64,000 nt of DNA from an uncultured Acholeplasmataceae bacterium (GCA_927441705.1 CAKMKH010000017.1:1-64000); one strand, 5' to 3'; positions 1-10,175 are shown, counted from the stretch's first letter. The notes: generated by a model from the sequence alone, not told the origin. A program made the numbers and translations.

Positions 1-144
1 GAACTGTGGTAGGAATCTCCTATAAGCGTCAAGCGCTAAAAATATGAAACAAATCCACAGTACCTATTAAAATTATAACAAATGAAAGAAAGGAAGCTAT
101 ATTCAGTATCTATCAAATGCTATATACTGAATATACAAGAAAAT

Positions 145-921
145 ATGGGAAAAATAATCGCTGTTTCAAACCAAAAAGGTGGCGTTGGTAAAACTACTAC
201 AAGTGTGAATTTATCAGCGGCATTAGCAGAATTGAACAAAAGAGTTTTACTAGTAGATTTAGATCCTCAAGCTAGTACCACTACCAGCCTAGGAATAAAT
301 CGCAGTTTGCTATACTCTACTATCATGGATGTACTACTAGAACAAGTAGCAATTGAAGATGCTATTATACATCTTCCCGATATTAATATAGATGTTATTC
401 CAGCTACAATTGAATTAGCACATCTAGAAATTAAATTGAGTCATGAAGATAGAGAGTATGCTTTAAATTCTAAATTGCATAAACTAGTTGATGCGTACGA
501 TTTTATATTGATTGATTGCCCGCCATCATTGGGGCTATTAACTTTAAATGCACTCTATGCATCCAACTCTGTTTTAATTCCAGTACAATGTCAATATTTA
601 GCAATTGATGGATTAACTCAATTATTAAACACTATAAGGATAGTCCAAAAACAACTAAAAGTTAATAATAAGCGATTAGATATAGAAGGTGTACTTTTAA
701 CCATGTTAGATAAAAGAACCAAAGCAGGATGGGAAATAGTACACGAAATAAAGGATTATTTTAAAGAAGGTGTTTTTGATACAATCATAACAAGCAATGT
801 AGCAGCACAAGTTGCTCCAACATATGGATTACCAGTTACAACATTTGCTCCAAAGTCACCGGCTTCAAGATTATATAAATCATTAGCCAAGGAGGTTGTG
901 AATAATAATGAATCAAGATAA
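145..921 (+). CDS. parA: ParA/Soj-type chromosome partitioning ATPase
   Basis: This is a Walker-type ATPase that works with ParB to segregate the chromosome origin. The deviant Walker A motif KGGVGKTTT lies about ten residues from the start, followed by the DLDPQ and DCPPSLGLLTLNAL motifs, so the family is clear. I chose the ATG at 145 because family members begin directly with a MGKIIAVSNQKGG-like sequence. An in-frame ATG at 82 would add 21 atypical residues and has no ribosome site. The gene overlaps parB by 14 bases, as expected for a parAB operon. A parAB pair next to a DUF951 gene suggests closeness to the replication origin. That placement is inferred, because no dnaA or DnaA-box cluster is visible here. 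Confidence 0.95.
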   Translation: MGKIIAVSNQKGGVGKTTTSVNLSAALAELNKRVLLVDLDPQASTTTSLGINRSLLYSTIMDVLLEQVAIEDAIIHLPDINIDVIPATIELAHLEIKLSHEDREYALNSKLHKLVDAYDFILIDCPPSLGLLTLNALYASNSVLIPVQCQYLAIDGLTQLLNTIRIVQKQLKVNNKRLDIEGVLLTMLDKRTKAGWEIVHEIKDYFKEGVFDTIITSNVAAQVAPTYGLPVTTFAPKSPASRLYKSLAKEVVNNNESR

Positions 922-1735
922 AAAACCTAGAACATTAACCGATTTATTGCAAGAACATCATGTTGATGATGTCCTAGAAGGAGAAGTAATAGATGAAATT
1001 GATCTATCAGAGATTAAGCCTAATCCTTTCCAACCAAGGAGAATTTTTGATCAAGAAAAAATAGATGAGTTAGCACAGTCAATTAGAGAGCATGGTATAT
1101 TCCAACCAATTATTGTAAAAAAAGTCCTAAATGGTTATATTATTGTATCTGGTGAAAGAAGATATAGAGCTGCTCAACTAGTAGGGTTAAACACTATACC
1201 ATCTATCATTAGACAATATGAAGAATCTAAAGTTGCTGAAATTGCATTGGCAGAAAACTTACAGAGAGAAAATTTAACACCAATTGAAGAGGCAGAAGCA
1301 TACAAAGTGGTAATGAATCATTTGAGCTTAACTCAAACTGAATTAGCAAATAAAATAGGGAAAAGTAGATCACATGTAACAAATATGCTAGGACTTTTAA
1401 ATCTGCCCGATGAAACTCAGCAAATGTTATTAACTAATCAAATAAGTATGGGTCACGCAAGAGCGTTAAGCAAATTAGAAAATCAACAACAAATAAACAA
1501 ATTAGCTAACCTTATAGTACGAAAACAATTAAGCGTAAGACAAGTAGAAGAATTGACCAAAACAGAAGACAAGACAAATAAAATTCAAAGACAACCCAAA
1601 ATCAAGTATTTAAACGAAGAAAAAAGATTAACTTCGTATTTGAATAGAAAAGTGAAGATTGATGAAAAGAAGATAGTTATATATTATGATGAGAACGAAC
1701 TTAATGAGATTCTGAAAAGGTTAATTAAAAGATGA
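908..1735 (+). CDS. parB: ParB/Spo0J-type partition protein
   Basis: This DNA-binding CTPase loads at parS sites and partners ParA. The N-terminal ParB domain has the GERRYRAAQL box and ENLQRENL segment around residues 75-120. It is followed by a helix-turn-helix (TQTELANKIGKSRSHVTNML, about residues 140-160) and a C-terminal dimerisation region. The start is supported by a strong AAGGAGG site 12 bases upstream that lies inside the end of parA. The stop overlaps the next start as ATGA, so UGA is a stop codon in this organism. No parS-like sequence was seen in the window. Confidence 0.95.
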   Translation: MNQDKKPRTLTDLLQEHHVDDVLEGEVIDEIDLSEIKPNPFQPRRIFDQEKIDELAQSIREHGIFQPIIVKKVLNGYIIVSGERRYRAAQLVGLNTIPSIIRQYEESKVAEIALAENLQRENLTPIEEAEAYKVVMNHLSLTQTELANKIGKSRSHVTNMLGLLNLPDETQQMLLTNQISMGHARALSKLENQQQINKLANLIVRKQLSVRQVEELTKTEDKTNKIQRQPKIKYLNEEKRLTSYLNRKVKIDEKKIVIYYDENELNEILKRLIKR

Positions 1736-1914
1736 AATATGAGATTAATGATAGAGTGACATTGAAAAAGAAACATGTCTGTGGATCATTCGATTGGATT
1801 GTGCTAAGAACAGGCGCAGAATTAAAGATTAAATGTTCTCAATGTGGAAGAGAAATCATGATCTTAAAGATAGACTTAGACAAAAAACTAAAATCTATCA
1901 ATAAAAATACATAA
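1732..1914 (+). CDS. DUF951 small zinc-ribbon-like protein
   Basis: This is a 60-residue protein with a basic N-terminus, a HVCGS segment and a CSQCGRE motif that could bind a metal or nucleic acid. The pattern matches the DUF951 family (YyzM in Bacillus subtilis), which also lies near the spo0J/soj locus. The molecular function is not known to me. Its start overlaps the parB stop (ATGA), so it is translationally coupled and is the last gene of the parAB operon. A terminator follows 44 bases downstream. Confidence 0.8.
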   Translation: MKYEINDRVTLKKKHVCGSFDWIVLRTGAELKIKCSQCGREIMILKIDLDKKLKSINKNT

Positions 1915-1957
1915 GAACGAACTATTATAGGTATAAAAATTGTGTAAAATCAATGTA

Positions 1958-1986
1958 AAAAGCCTTAAAAACAGGCTTATTTTATA
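1958..1986 (+). terminator. Intrinsic terminator of the parAB operon
   Basis: A 6-bp stem (AAGCCT/AGGCTT) with a 7-base A-rich loop is followed by TATTTTAT. It closes the parA-parB-DUF951 unit. Confidence 0.7.
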
Positions 1987-2012
1987 AAAAATAAAAAAAT
2001 GTTATAAAAGTG

Positions 2013-2041
2013 TTGATTTTTTGAATATGTTAAGTTAGAAT
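2013..2041 (+). promoter_or_regulatory. Sigma-A promoter of tRNA-Tyr
   Basis: TTGATT and TAGAAT are separated by exactly 17 bases and lie 20 bases before the mature 5' end of the tRNA. Confidence 0.7.
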
Positions 2042-2061
2042 ATTAAAGCAAGCCCAAAATT

Positions 2062-2145
2062 GGAGGGGTAGCGAAGTGGCTAAACGCGGCAGACTGTAAA
2101 TCTGTTCCTAACGGTTCGGCAGTTCGAATCTGCCCCCCTCCACCA
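2062..2145 (+). tRNA. tRNA-Tyr (GTA)
   Basis: The 84-base cloverleaf has an acceptor stem GGAGGGG/CCCCTCC, anticodon loop CTGTAAA with anticodon GTA, a long class II variable arm, a TTCGAAT T-loop and an encoded CCA end. The long variable arm plus GTA anticodon identifies bacterial tRNA-Tyr. It sits between its own promoter and a plus-strand rRNA promoter, so it may be an independent unit. Confidence 0.95.
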
Positions 2146-2192
2146 TTCTATATTACGCCTTGGTAAAACTTGAAAAAAATACAACTTAGATA

Positions 2193-2221
2193 TTGACAAG
2201 GCTCTTTTATAATGATAGAAT
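2193..2221 (+). promoter_or_regulatory. Plus-strand rRNA-type promoter
   Basis: A consensus TTGACA and TAGAAT are spaced by 17 bases. Downstream lies a copy of the same leader that precedes the 16S gene on the opposite strand. The promoter therefore looks like that of a second rRNA operon reading rightwards, although no plus-strand 16S follows in this window. Confidence 0.75.
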
Positions 2222-2253
2222 GTATAAGCACGCGTAAGAGTGTGTAGAGGCAA

Positions 2254-2326
2254 TAATCTTTGAAAACTGAATGATGATGAGTGTATCAAAAGAAACAAAA
2301 AAAGTAACAAAAAAAGAAGAGCTATT
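2254..2326 (+). repeat. Inverted repeat, left copy (rRNA leader)
   Basis: These 73 bases are the reverse complement of 3171-3242 apart from one base in an A-run (7 versus 6). The sequence is the conserved rRNA leader ending in GAAGAGCTATT. On this side it stops abruptly and continues into reverse-strand 16S sequence instead of the 16S 5' end. Confidence 0.9.
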
Positions 2327-3153
<827 letters not shown>

Positions 3154-3170
3154 AGTATAGTTTGTTTGTT

Positions 3171-3242
3171 AATAGCTCTTCTTTTTTTGTTACTTTTTTG
3201 TTTCTTTTGATACACTCATCATCATTCAGTTTTCAAAGATTA
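3171..3242 (-). repeat. Inverted repeat, right copy (rRNA leader)
   Basis: This is the leader in its expected position, between the minus-strand rRNA promoter and the 16S 5' end. It is the partner of the copy at 2254-2326. Confidence 0.9.
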
Positions 3243-3274
3243 AATCTCGCACAACTTCTTTGGCGTGCTTTAAT

Positions 3275-3303
3275 ATAATACCAAATCATACTTTATTTGT
3301 CAA
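3275..3303 (-). promoter_or_regulatory. Minus-strand rRNA promoter
   Basis: On the minus strand TTGACA (3303-3298) and TATTAT (3280-3275) are separated by 17 bases. About 120 bases of leader separate it from the 16S 5' end. Confidence 0.8.
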
Positions 3304-3476
3304 CAGAAAACCGAGATTTTTTCAAACTTTATTTTCTATTTTTTGGTTAGTTGCCTTTTTTGGCGACCTGTTATATTCTAACTTACTTTATACTATAAGT
3401 CAATACTTTTGTTTACAAAAATTTTACTTTTTGAACTTTTGTTGTTTTTCGGCCTTAAAAGGTCATTTTTGTATAA

Positions 3477-3503
3477 AAAAAGAGCATATTTTTATGCTCT
3501 TTT
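3477..3503 (-). terminator. Terminator after rseP
   Basis: The stem GAGCAT/ATGCTC is flanked by A- and T-runs, giving a U-rich tail on the minus strand. The symmetry means it could work in both directions. Confidence 0.75.
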
Positions 3504-3516
3504 TAAGATGTATTTC

Positions 3517-5103
3517 TTATGATCCTGCGATGAGTCTGAGGATATCGTTATAAGTTACATAAACAAACATAACTAATAACAAGATGAATACGATATTTAT
3601 AATTGTATTTTCTACTTTTCTTGGTAGTGGTTTCTTAGTGATAGCCTCAAGACCTAGGAAGACAAGTCGTCCACCATCTAGTGCAGGAATCGGTAATAAG
3701 TTCAATAGTCCTATATTAATACTTAAGAATCCAGTAAAAGCAATAATGGATAATAGACCTTGACTTGCAGTACTACTGACTAAAGAGTAGATTCCAATAG
3801 GGCCAGATAAATCTCCTATACCAAGATTTTCACTTCGATTAAATAATAAACCTATAGTAGTAAAAACTTCCATGACATTTTGATAAAATCTTTTTGGTGC
3901 GTAAAGTAAAGTGTAGCCCCAGTCAAAATCTGATGTTGCACTTACACCCAATTGAAATAAAATTCCTGATGATCCTAACTTGTTTAATGCATTTTCACTA
4001 ATCAAATCATAATATGCATTATCAGTAATTCCATCTCTTGTATATATGACAACAATTGATCCACTCTCATATTGTTTAAATACTTGAATAATATCATTCC
4101 AATTTTCAATATCATGTGATGTGTTTTCTACAACAATCGATACAATAGTATCGCCTGCTTGAAGTTTGCCATCTGTCTGAGCACGACCAAAACTTTGTCC
4201 AATAATAGGTTCATTTTGATAAATTGTAATTTCATTAGTATCTGGATCAACAAATGTATTTGTAATACCTGCCATTTGAATTGCAACACTTACATTATTA
4301 TCATAGGAAATATATACTTCGCCATCTCGATCATATGTAATATCAACAATAGCTTGATCCAAGTTAGACATAACAATAGATAAGTCTGTCCAACTTTCAA
4401 TTGGTTCGCCATTAATTGCAAGTAATCTATCTCCAGATTCTAGTCCAGCGATATCAGCAGCGTAATTTGGAGTGACATCTTGAATTTCATTTGATTCTAT
4501 ATTAGGTTTTTGAACAAAAAAGCCAACAATTAAGAATAAAAGAAACGCTAGAATAAAGTTCATCATTGGACCTGCAAAAATTACTAAAAATCTTTGCCAT
4601 AAAGTCTTACTCTCAAAACTTTTTTCTGAAGGTGTAATCCACATTTTGCGTTTTTCATCTATCTGATAAGTTGAATCTCTTAAAACTGGAAAACGTTTGA
4701 TTTCATCGTCAATTTTTAAATCGATATATAAAGGATCAAAATCTTTACCATATAAATCAAATTCAACAACAGTTCCATAAATATCAGCAGATACTTGCTC
4801 AGTTAATATTATTTGGTGAACCTGTCCTTGTTCATTAACATTCAACCCAACGGTTTGATCTTTTTTAATAAGAGCATCACTTATACTTTCACCCGCCATA
4901 GATACATACCCACCAATAGGTATACCTCTAATAGAGTAAATTGTTTCCCCTTTTCTTTTTTGGTAAAGTGCTGGTCCCATTCCAATTGAGAACTCATGAC
5001 ATAAAATGCCAGCTCTTTTAGCAAAATAAAAATGTCCCGCTTCATGTATAAGGATAATAACCCCTAAAACAACGATAAATAATAATATATTTAATATAAC
5101 CAT
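3517..5103 (-). CDS. rseP: RseP-type site-2 intramembrane zinc metalloprotease (M50)
   Basis: This membrane protease cuts transmembrane segments of regulatory proteins or leftover signal peptides. The zinc-binding HEAGH lies at residues 20-24 in the first membrane segment. The second zinc-ligand motif, in NLLPIPALDGGRL, lies in a C-terminal membrane segment. Two PDZ-like regions lie between. At 528 residues it is longer than the usual 420 or so, largely because about 70 extra residues (about 80-165) separate the HEAGH segment from the next membrane helix at about 171-196. It heads a classic block with dxr, cdsA and uppS. The start follows GAGGTAG at good spacing. Its substrate here is unknown. 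Confidence 0.9.
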   Translation of the reverse strand: MVILNILLFIVVLGVIILIHEAGHFYFAKRAGILCHEFSIGMGPALYQKRKGETIYSIRGIPIGGYVSMAGESISDALIKKDQTVGLNVNEQGQVHQIILTEQVSADIYGTVVEFDLYGKDFDPLYIDLKIDDEIKRFPVLRDSTYQIDEKRKMWITPSEKSFESKTLWQRFLVIFAGPMMNFILAFLLFLIVGFFVQKPNIESNEIQDVTPNYAADIAGLESGDRLLAINGEPIESWTDLSIVMSNLDQAIVDITYDRDGEVYISYDNNVSVAIQMAGITNTFVDPDTNEITIYQNEPIIGQSFGRAQTDGKLQAGDTIVSIVVENTSHDIENWNDIIQVFKQYESGSIVVIYTRDGITDNAYYDLISENALNKLGSSGILFQLGVSATSDFDWGYTLLYAPKRFYQNVMEVFTTIGLLFNRSENLGIGDLSGPIGIYSLVSSTASQGLLSIIAFTGFLSINIGLLNLLPIPALDGGRLVFLGLEAITKKPLPRKVENTIINIVFILLLVMFVYVTYNDILRLIAGS

Positions 5104-5115
5104 AAACTACCTCTT

Positions 5116-6243
5116 TCAATACTTTTTGTATATTTCATCTTGAATTATTTGATCAGTGGCAATAATCTGATCTAGTGTAGGTTCTTCTACATTATCAAAT
5201 CGATTAACATAATCAAAAACAATATCTTCAATTTCTAAAAAACTAATTTTTTCATTTAAAAACAACCAAACAGCAGCTTCATTAGCTGCATTCATGACAG
5301 TTGGAAGTAAACCACCTTTTTTACCAACTTTGAATGCCAATCTTAATAATGGATATCTTTCATAGTCCATAGGTTTAAAAGATAAATCATTTAATTCTAA
5401 ATCATTTGGATGTTTTATTCTCTTTGGATAAAAAAGTGCATATGCAATTGGGATTTTCATATCTGAGATACTTAAAGCAGCTTTAATAGTCCCATCTATA
5501 AAATAAGTAAGGCCATGAACTACACTTTCCTTATGTAATACGGTTTCTATATTTTCATAATCCAAATTAAATAAATGATGTGCTTCAATAACCTCTAATC
5601 CTTTATTCATCATTGTGGCACTATCTATGGTTATTTTAGCACCCATAACCCAATTCGGATGTTTTAATGCTTCTTTGATAGTCACATCTTTTAACTGGCT
5701 TCTATTTAAATCTCTAAATGACCCACCACTTGCAGTGATGACCATTTTTTTAATATAGTCTTTGTTTTCATGATCAATGGTTTGCCATAAAGCACTATGC
5801 TCACTATCTATAGGATATAACTTAACATTATATTGACGTACATATTGATTGACAATATCTCCAGCCATTACTAAAGTTTCTTTATTAGCAAGTGCAATAT
5901 CCTTATATGTTTTAATTGCTTCTATAGTAGGTTTAAGTCCAACTGAACCAGATAATGCGTTAATTAACAATCCTTTTTTTGGATATTGAGATATTTGTAT
6001 AAGACCATGATCCCCATAAACAAATTTAGTATTAGGATATTTATCTACATAATTATCCATTTGATTACGATATCTTAAAGATGCAATTTCAGGTTGAAAT
6101 TCATCTAATATATTCATATTTTTTTTATCATCTGTTCCTAAAGAGCACCCAATAAGTTTAAATTCATTTTTATATTTTTTTACAACTTCTAATGTTTGCA
6201 TACCTATTGAGCCTGTAGAACCTAGCAAATAGATAAACTTCAT
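5116..6243 (-). CDS. dxr: 1-deoxy-D-xylulose 5-phosphate reductoisomerase
   Basis: This enzyme makes MEP from DXP using NADPH, the committed step of the non-mevalonate isoprenoid pathway. The N-terminal nucleotide-binding motif LGSTGSIGMQTL is at residues 7-18. The substrate segments ASGGSFRDL, HPNWVMGAKITIDSATMMNKGLEVIEAH and the terminal PTVMNAANEAAV are all present, so it looks active. The start overlaps the cdsA stop, which indicates co-transcription. Its presence shows that this wall-less bacterium makes its own isoprenoids, unlike many Mycoplasma species. Confidence 0.95.
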   Translation of the reverse strand: MKFIYLLGSTGSIGMQTLEVVKKYKNEFKLIGCSLGTDDKKNMNILDEFQPEIASLRYRNQMDNYVDKYPNTKFVYGDHGLIQISQYPKKGLLINALSGSVGLKPTIEAIKTYKDIALANKETLVMAGDIVNQYVRQYNVKLYPIDSEHSALWQTIDHENKDYIKKMVITASGGSFRDLNRSQLKDVTIKEALKHPNWVMGAKITIDSATMMNKGLEVIEAHHLFNLDYENIETVLHKESVVHGLTYFIDGTIKAALSISDMKIPIAYALFYPKRIKHPNDLELNDLSFKPMDYERYPLLRLAFKVGKKGGLLPTVMNAANEAAVWLFLNEKISFLEIEDIVFDYVNRFDNVEEPTLDQIIATDQIIQDEIYKKY

Positions 6244-7184
6244 AAAATCACAACCGTTGGGAATAGTCTATAAATTAATAAGAATATTGCGGTTAAAAAC
6301 ATTGCAACAAACAACACTGAATCAAAACGATCTAATAATCCACCATGTCCTGGCAATATTGTTCCAAAATCTTTAATGTTATATGTTCTTTTTAATCTAG
6401 AAGCAACTAAGTCTCCTATTTGCGCAAAAATTGATGCTAGCATTGTAATTGGTATGATAATTAATGCTTGAACCCAAACTGGAGTCGTTTCACCTAATGT
6501 TGAAAAATTATCTAGTAACGTTAGCTGACCACCAAAATTGAAAAAATCACCAATTACTGTTCCTGGTTGGAAAAATGTTCCATAAAACAGTGCAAATGAG
6601 GATGCAATAATCGTTGCAAATACTGTCCCTGCAATTGCACCTTCCCAAGATTTCTTAGGACTAATATGTGGTGCTAATTTATGTTTCCCAAATCTTACAC
6701 CAAACAAATAAGCAAAAACATCAGTTGCAGTTGTGATGATAAGTAAAAAAACTATAAATCTTACGCCTAAAAATCTTAGAATTACAAGTGAAGCAGACCC
6801 TAATCCAACATAATTAATGATGGTTAAAGCTTTACCGACATCTACACCATTAAAATTTCTAAAAAGTACTAAGAAACTAAAGAGTATCAATGTAATTAAA
6901 GGTATTGTAATGCTTAATAAACTATTAGCTTCTAAAGGGTTGTGAGCAAGATCACCAAATACACCAGCAACACTGAAAAATGTAGCAAGCGTTAGTAAGA
7001 CAATACCTATTTTAGGTAACCATGCAAATTTCTTTTCTTTTTCGAACATTCTTATCATTTCAGATGCAGCAATGACAACAAATAACATCATCACTACTTG
7101 AAATACGCCTAAAAATATTTCAAAACTTATGATAGGTATTAAGATTAACGATAATATAAGTCCTGTTATTAATCTTTTTTTCAT
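6240..7184 (-). CDS. cdsA: Phosphatidate cytidylyltransferase (CDP-diglyceride synthase)
   Basis: This integral membrane enzyme makes CDP-diacylglycerol for phospholipid synthesis. The protein has about eight hydrophobic segments and the family signature near the C-terminus (KRTYNIKDFGTILPGHGGLLDRFDS), plus SPKKSWEGAIAG earlier. The length of 314 residues is slightly above the usual 270-300. It overlaps both neighbours by a few bases, so the block is translated as one unit. Confidence 0.95.
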   Translation of the reverse strand: MKKRLITGLILSLILIPIISFEIFLGVFQVVMMLFVVIAASEMIRMFEKEKKFAWLPKIGIVLLTLATFFSVAGVFGDLAHNPLEANSLLSITIPLITLILFSFLVLFRNFNGVDVGKALTIINYVGLGSASLVILRFLGVRFIVFLLIITTATDVFAYLFGVRFGKHKLAPHISPKKSWEGAIAGTVFATIIASSFALFYGTFFQPGTVIGDFFNFGGQLTLLDNFSTLGETTPVWVQALIIIPITMLASIFAQIGDLVASRLKRTYNIKDFGTILPGHGGLLDRFDSVLFVAMFLTAIFLLIYRLFPTVVIL

Positions 7185-7855
7185 TTTAAGCCTCCAAAGC
7201 GACGATTTCTCTTTTGATAAGATTTAATCGCTTTTTCTAGTTGATTTTTGTTAAATGATGGCCAATGGACTTTTGTAAAATAAAATTCTGCATATGCAAT
7301 TTGCCATAATAAAAAGTTTGATACTCTCATTTCACCTGAAGTTCTAATGAGTAAATCCACTGGTTCTTTAACCATAAGTTTTTCTTCAAAAGATTCTTTT
7401 GTCACAGGCTTTTCTAATTGATTGATTGCTGTTAAAATTTCATCATAACTTCCATAATCTATGCAAATATTAAGTGTAAATATCTCGAATGCTTGTGTTT
7501 TATCTTCGATTTCTTTCATGACTTTTAATAACTCATCACTAAAGCGATCTTTTCTTCCTGAAAAAACAATTTTATAATCAATTTTATCAAATTTTTGAAT
7601 GTTTTCATAATACAACTCAATTGGTTTTGTCATTAAATAGTTGACTTCTTCTTGAGGTCTCTTCCAATTTTCAGTGCTAAAAGCATAGACAGAAAGTTTT
7701 TTTATACCCAAATCCTTTGCATGTCTAGCAACAGTAAAAAGGTTTCTGCCACCCATATAATGTCCAAACGATCTTGGTTGTCCTCTTTTTTTTGCCCATC
7801 TACCATTACCATCTAGGATAATCGCAACATGATTAGGCACATTTTTTATATTCAC
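7181..7855 (-). CDS. uppS: Polyprenyl (undecaprenyl) diphosphate synthase, UppS family
   Basis: This cis-prenyltransferase condenses IPP onto farnesyl diphosphate. The signature HVAIILDGNGRWAKKRG is at the start and IRTSGEMRVSNFLLWQIAYAEFYF near the end. The start is a GTG, seven bases after AAGGTG. The length of 224 residues is slightly short. Since the organism should lack peptidoglycan, the polyprenyl product probably serves another carrier role such as glycolipid or polysaccharide export. That is an inference. Confidence 0.93.
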   Translation of the reverse strand: MNIKNVPNHVAIILDGNGRWAKKRGQPRSFGHYMGGRNLFTVARHAKDLGIKKLSVYAFSTENWKRPQEEVNYLMTKPIELYYENIQKFDKIDYKIVFSGRKDRFSDELLKVMKEIEDKTQAFEIFTLNICIDYGSYDEILTAINQLEKPVTKESFEEKLMVKEPVDLLIRTSGEMRVSNFLLWQIAYAEFYFTKVHWPSFNKNQLEKAIKSYQKRNRRFGGLK

Positions 7856-7932
7856 TATCTATCACCTTTTTTTATTATAACTCATTTATATAATAAATGA
7901 AATACATTCAATACTTTCACATACTTATTCAA

Positions 7933-7953
7933 AATAAAAAGGCCGAAGCCTTT
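7933..7953 (-). terminator. Terminator after frr
   Basis: A stem AAAGGC-TTCG-GCCTTT with a stable UUCG loop is followed by TTATTTT on the minus strand. The stem overlaps the frr stop codon. Confidence 0.85.
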
Positions 7954-8509
7954 AAATTTTTAATAATTCGTCTGATTTAAGTTTTAACTCTTCATCGACT
8001 TTTTTAACGTAAGTATCAGTTAATTCTTGAACATCAGCTAAATAGCCTATTTCATCGTCCTCTGGAAGACTTAATTTTTTTATATGATCATTTCCATCAC
8101 GACGAATGTTTCTTACACTAACTTTAGCATGTTCTGCTAGTTTTTCAACTTCTTTAACAAGTTCTCTACGTCTCTCTTCAGTTGGTTGAGGTAATATTAA
8201 TCTAATGCCCATACCATCATTAACTGGATTTAATCCTAAATCAGATGCATAGATAGCTGTTTCAATTGGTTTTAGAGCTGATTTGTCATAAGGTTTTATA
8301 TATAATTGATTCCCTTCAACAACAGAAACAGATGAAATTTGTCTTACAGGACTTTCCGCACCATAATAATCAATTTTGATGTGATCTAGTAATGCTGGAT
8401 TTGCTCTTCCTGTTCTTACTTGTGCAAAGTCTTTAACTAAGACATGTAATGATTTTTCCATGTGTTCTTCAGTATCCATTAAAATCAAATCTGCTTGTTC
8501 ATGATTCAT
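7952..8509 (-). CDS. frr: Ribosome recycling factor
   Basis: This factor splits post-termination ribosomes with EF-G. The 185-residue protein has the family's usual length and motifs, including VRTGRANPALLDHIKIDYYG near residue 30 and RRELVKEVEKLAEHAKVSVRNIRRD near residue 120. It lies three bases after pyrH and ends in a strong terminator, so it is the last gene of the tsf-pyrH-frr unit. Confidence 0.96.
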   Translation of the reverse strand: MNHEQADLILMDTEEHMEKSLHVLVKDFAQVRTGRANPALLDHIKIDYYGAESPVRQISSVSVVEGNQLYIKPYDKSALKPIETAIYASDLGLNPVNDGMGIRLILPQPTEERRRELVKEVEKLAEHAKVSVRNIRRDGNDHIKKLSLPEDDEIGYLADVQELTDTYVKKVDEELKLKSDELLKI

Positions 8510-8512
8510 GCT

Positions 8513-9229
8513 TTATTCCTCCCAAGTAACTAATGTCCCAATTTGTTCTTTAAGAACGGCTTTTTTCATATTTCCAGTTTCATTCATATTGAAAACTAGA
8601 ATATCAATTTTATTTTCAGTACAAATAGATGCAGCTGTCTGATCCATAACTTCTAATTTTTGCTTTAGTACTTCAATTTGAGAGATGTGATCATACATAT
8701 TTGCATCATCAAATTTTCTAGGGTCTTTATCGTAAACACCTTCAATACCATTTTTTGCCATCAATATAATATCTGCATTTAGTTCTGCTGCACGAAGTGC
8801 TGCAGCTGTATCTGTTGAGAAAAATGGTGATCCTGTTCCTCCTGAGAAAATAAGTACTCTACCCTTTTCAAAGTGTCTCATTGCTTTTCTTCTAATATAA
8901 GGTTCAGCAACTGCACTTACAGGTAGTACTGTCATAACTCTTGTTGGAACTTCTAAAGATTCTAAGGCATCTTGCAAAGCAAGTCCATTCATGATTGTAC
9001 CAAGCATACCCATATAGTCTGCTTGTGCACGGTCCATACCGAGTTCTTCACCAGTTTTACCGCGCCATAGGTTACCTGCACCTACCACAATACCAACTTG
9101 AACACCCAATTTATAAATCTCTTTGATTTCTGTCGCAATCTTTTTGACAGTAATTGGATGAATACCATAAGCTCCGTTGCCTTTTAAGGCTTCTCCACTT
9201 AATTTAAGAATGACTCTTTGGTACATCAT
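8513..9229 (-). CDS. pyrH: UMP kinase
   Basis: This enzyme phosphorylates UMP to UDP. The amino-acid kinase fold is shown by the VILKLSGEAL start, VGAGNLWRG near residue 50, the conserved MGMLGTIMNGLALQDALE segment, and FSGGTGSPFFSTDTAAALRA near residue 130. Tandem ATGs lie at 9229 and 9226 after AGGGG, and either is possible. It lies between tsf and frr, the standard Firmicutes order. Confidence 0.95.
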   Translation of the reverse strand: MMYQRVILKLSGEALKGNGAYGIHPITVKKIATEIKEIYKLGVQVGIVVGAGNLWRGKTGEELGMDRAQADYMGMLGTIMNGLALQDALESLEVPTRVMTVLPVSAVAEPYIRRKAMRHFEKGRVLIFSGGTGSPFFSTDTAAALRAAELNADIILMAKNGIEGVYDKDPRKFDDANMYDHISQIEVLKQKLEVMDQTAASICTENKIDILVFNMNETGNMKKAVLKEQIGTLVTWEE

Positions 9230-9247
9230 GCCACGCCCCTTTTTTAT

Positions 9248-10123
9248 TTATTTACGAATTTGTGCTGCAACTTCTGCTGCGAAATCTTCTTCTCTCTTTT
9301 CGATACCTTCTCCAACTTCTAATCTAATAAATGATAATACATCATTTTGATGTGATTTTAAGTATTGACTAACTTTTTGATCTGTATCTTTTACAAATGG
9401 TTGATCAACTAGACAAATATCTTGTAAATATTTATTTAAACGTCCAATAACCATTTTATCAACGATGTTAGCTGGTTTGCCTTCTTGTAGTGCTTGTTGA
9501 GTTAAAACATGTTTTTCATGTTCTAATGTTTCTTGATCAACTTCACTGCGGTTTAAGTATTTAGGATTTTGAGCTGCAATATGCATTGCCATATCTTTAG
9601 CAACTTCTTCATCTTGTTTAGCTAATAGCGCTAAAACTGCAATTCTTCCACCCATATGTTTGTAAGCACCGAATTCTTGAGCATCTTCTTTAGATACTCT
9701 TGATACACGACGCAATGAGATTTTTTCACCAATTGTTGCTGTTGCATCAATTAACATTAATTCAATAGTCTTTCCATCTACAGTAGCAGCTAATGCTTCT
9801 TCTGTGTTAGTTGCACCTGAAGTTAATATACCATTTCCAACTGCATCAATTAAATCTAAGAATTGTTTGTTTTTAGCAACAAAGTCTGTTTCTGAATTTA
9901 ATTCAAAAATAACTGCATTGTTACCATCAACAACAACACTACATAAACCTTCAGCAGCAATTCTTCCAGCTTTTTTAGCTGCACTTGCCATACCTTTTTC
10001 TCTTAAAAAATCTATAGCTTTATCGATATCTCCATCATTTTGTTCTAACGCTTTTTTACAATCCAACATCCCAGCGCCAGTTTTTTCTCTTAATTCTTTT
10101 ACCATTTGTGCTGTAACAGCCAT
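9248..10123 (-). CDS. tsf: Elongation factor Ts
   Basis: This is the GDP-release factor for EF-Tu. The N-terminal UBA-like region and the signature [25 protein letters not shown] lie in the first 35 residues, with the dimerisation-domain core DFVAKNKQF near residue 80. Its length of 291 residues is normal. It follows rpsB after a short intergenic hairpin and precedes pyrH. Confidence 0.96.
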   Translation of the reverse strand: MAVTAQMVKELREKTGAGMLDCKKALEQNDGDIDKAIDFLREKGMASAAKKAGRIAAEGLCSVVVDGNNAVIFELNSETDFVAKNKQFLDLIDAVGNGILTSGATNTEEALAATVDGKTIELMLIDATATIGEKISLRRVSRVSKEDAQEFGAYKHMGGRIAVLALLAKQDEEVAKDMAMHIAAQNPKYLNRSEVDQETLEHEKHVLTQQALQEGKPANIVDKMVIGRLNKYLQDICLVDQPFVKDTDQKVSQYLKSHQNDVLSFIRLEVGEGIEKREEDFAAEVAAQIRK

Positions 10124-10175
10124 ATTTAAATCCTCCTTGATATTTCATTATATGTCATATTTTTTTATTTTTTTA

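Noticed and set aside
1..81. Inverted ACTGTGG/CCACAGT near the left edge as an origin or parS element
   Set aside because: It does not match the parS consensus or a clear DnaA box, and too little upstream sequence is visible to judge.
1732..1735. UGA as a tryptophan codon, as in Mycoplasma
   Set aside because: UGA ends parB and other genes in ATGA overlaps, and Trp is encoded by TGG throughout.
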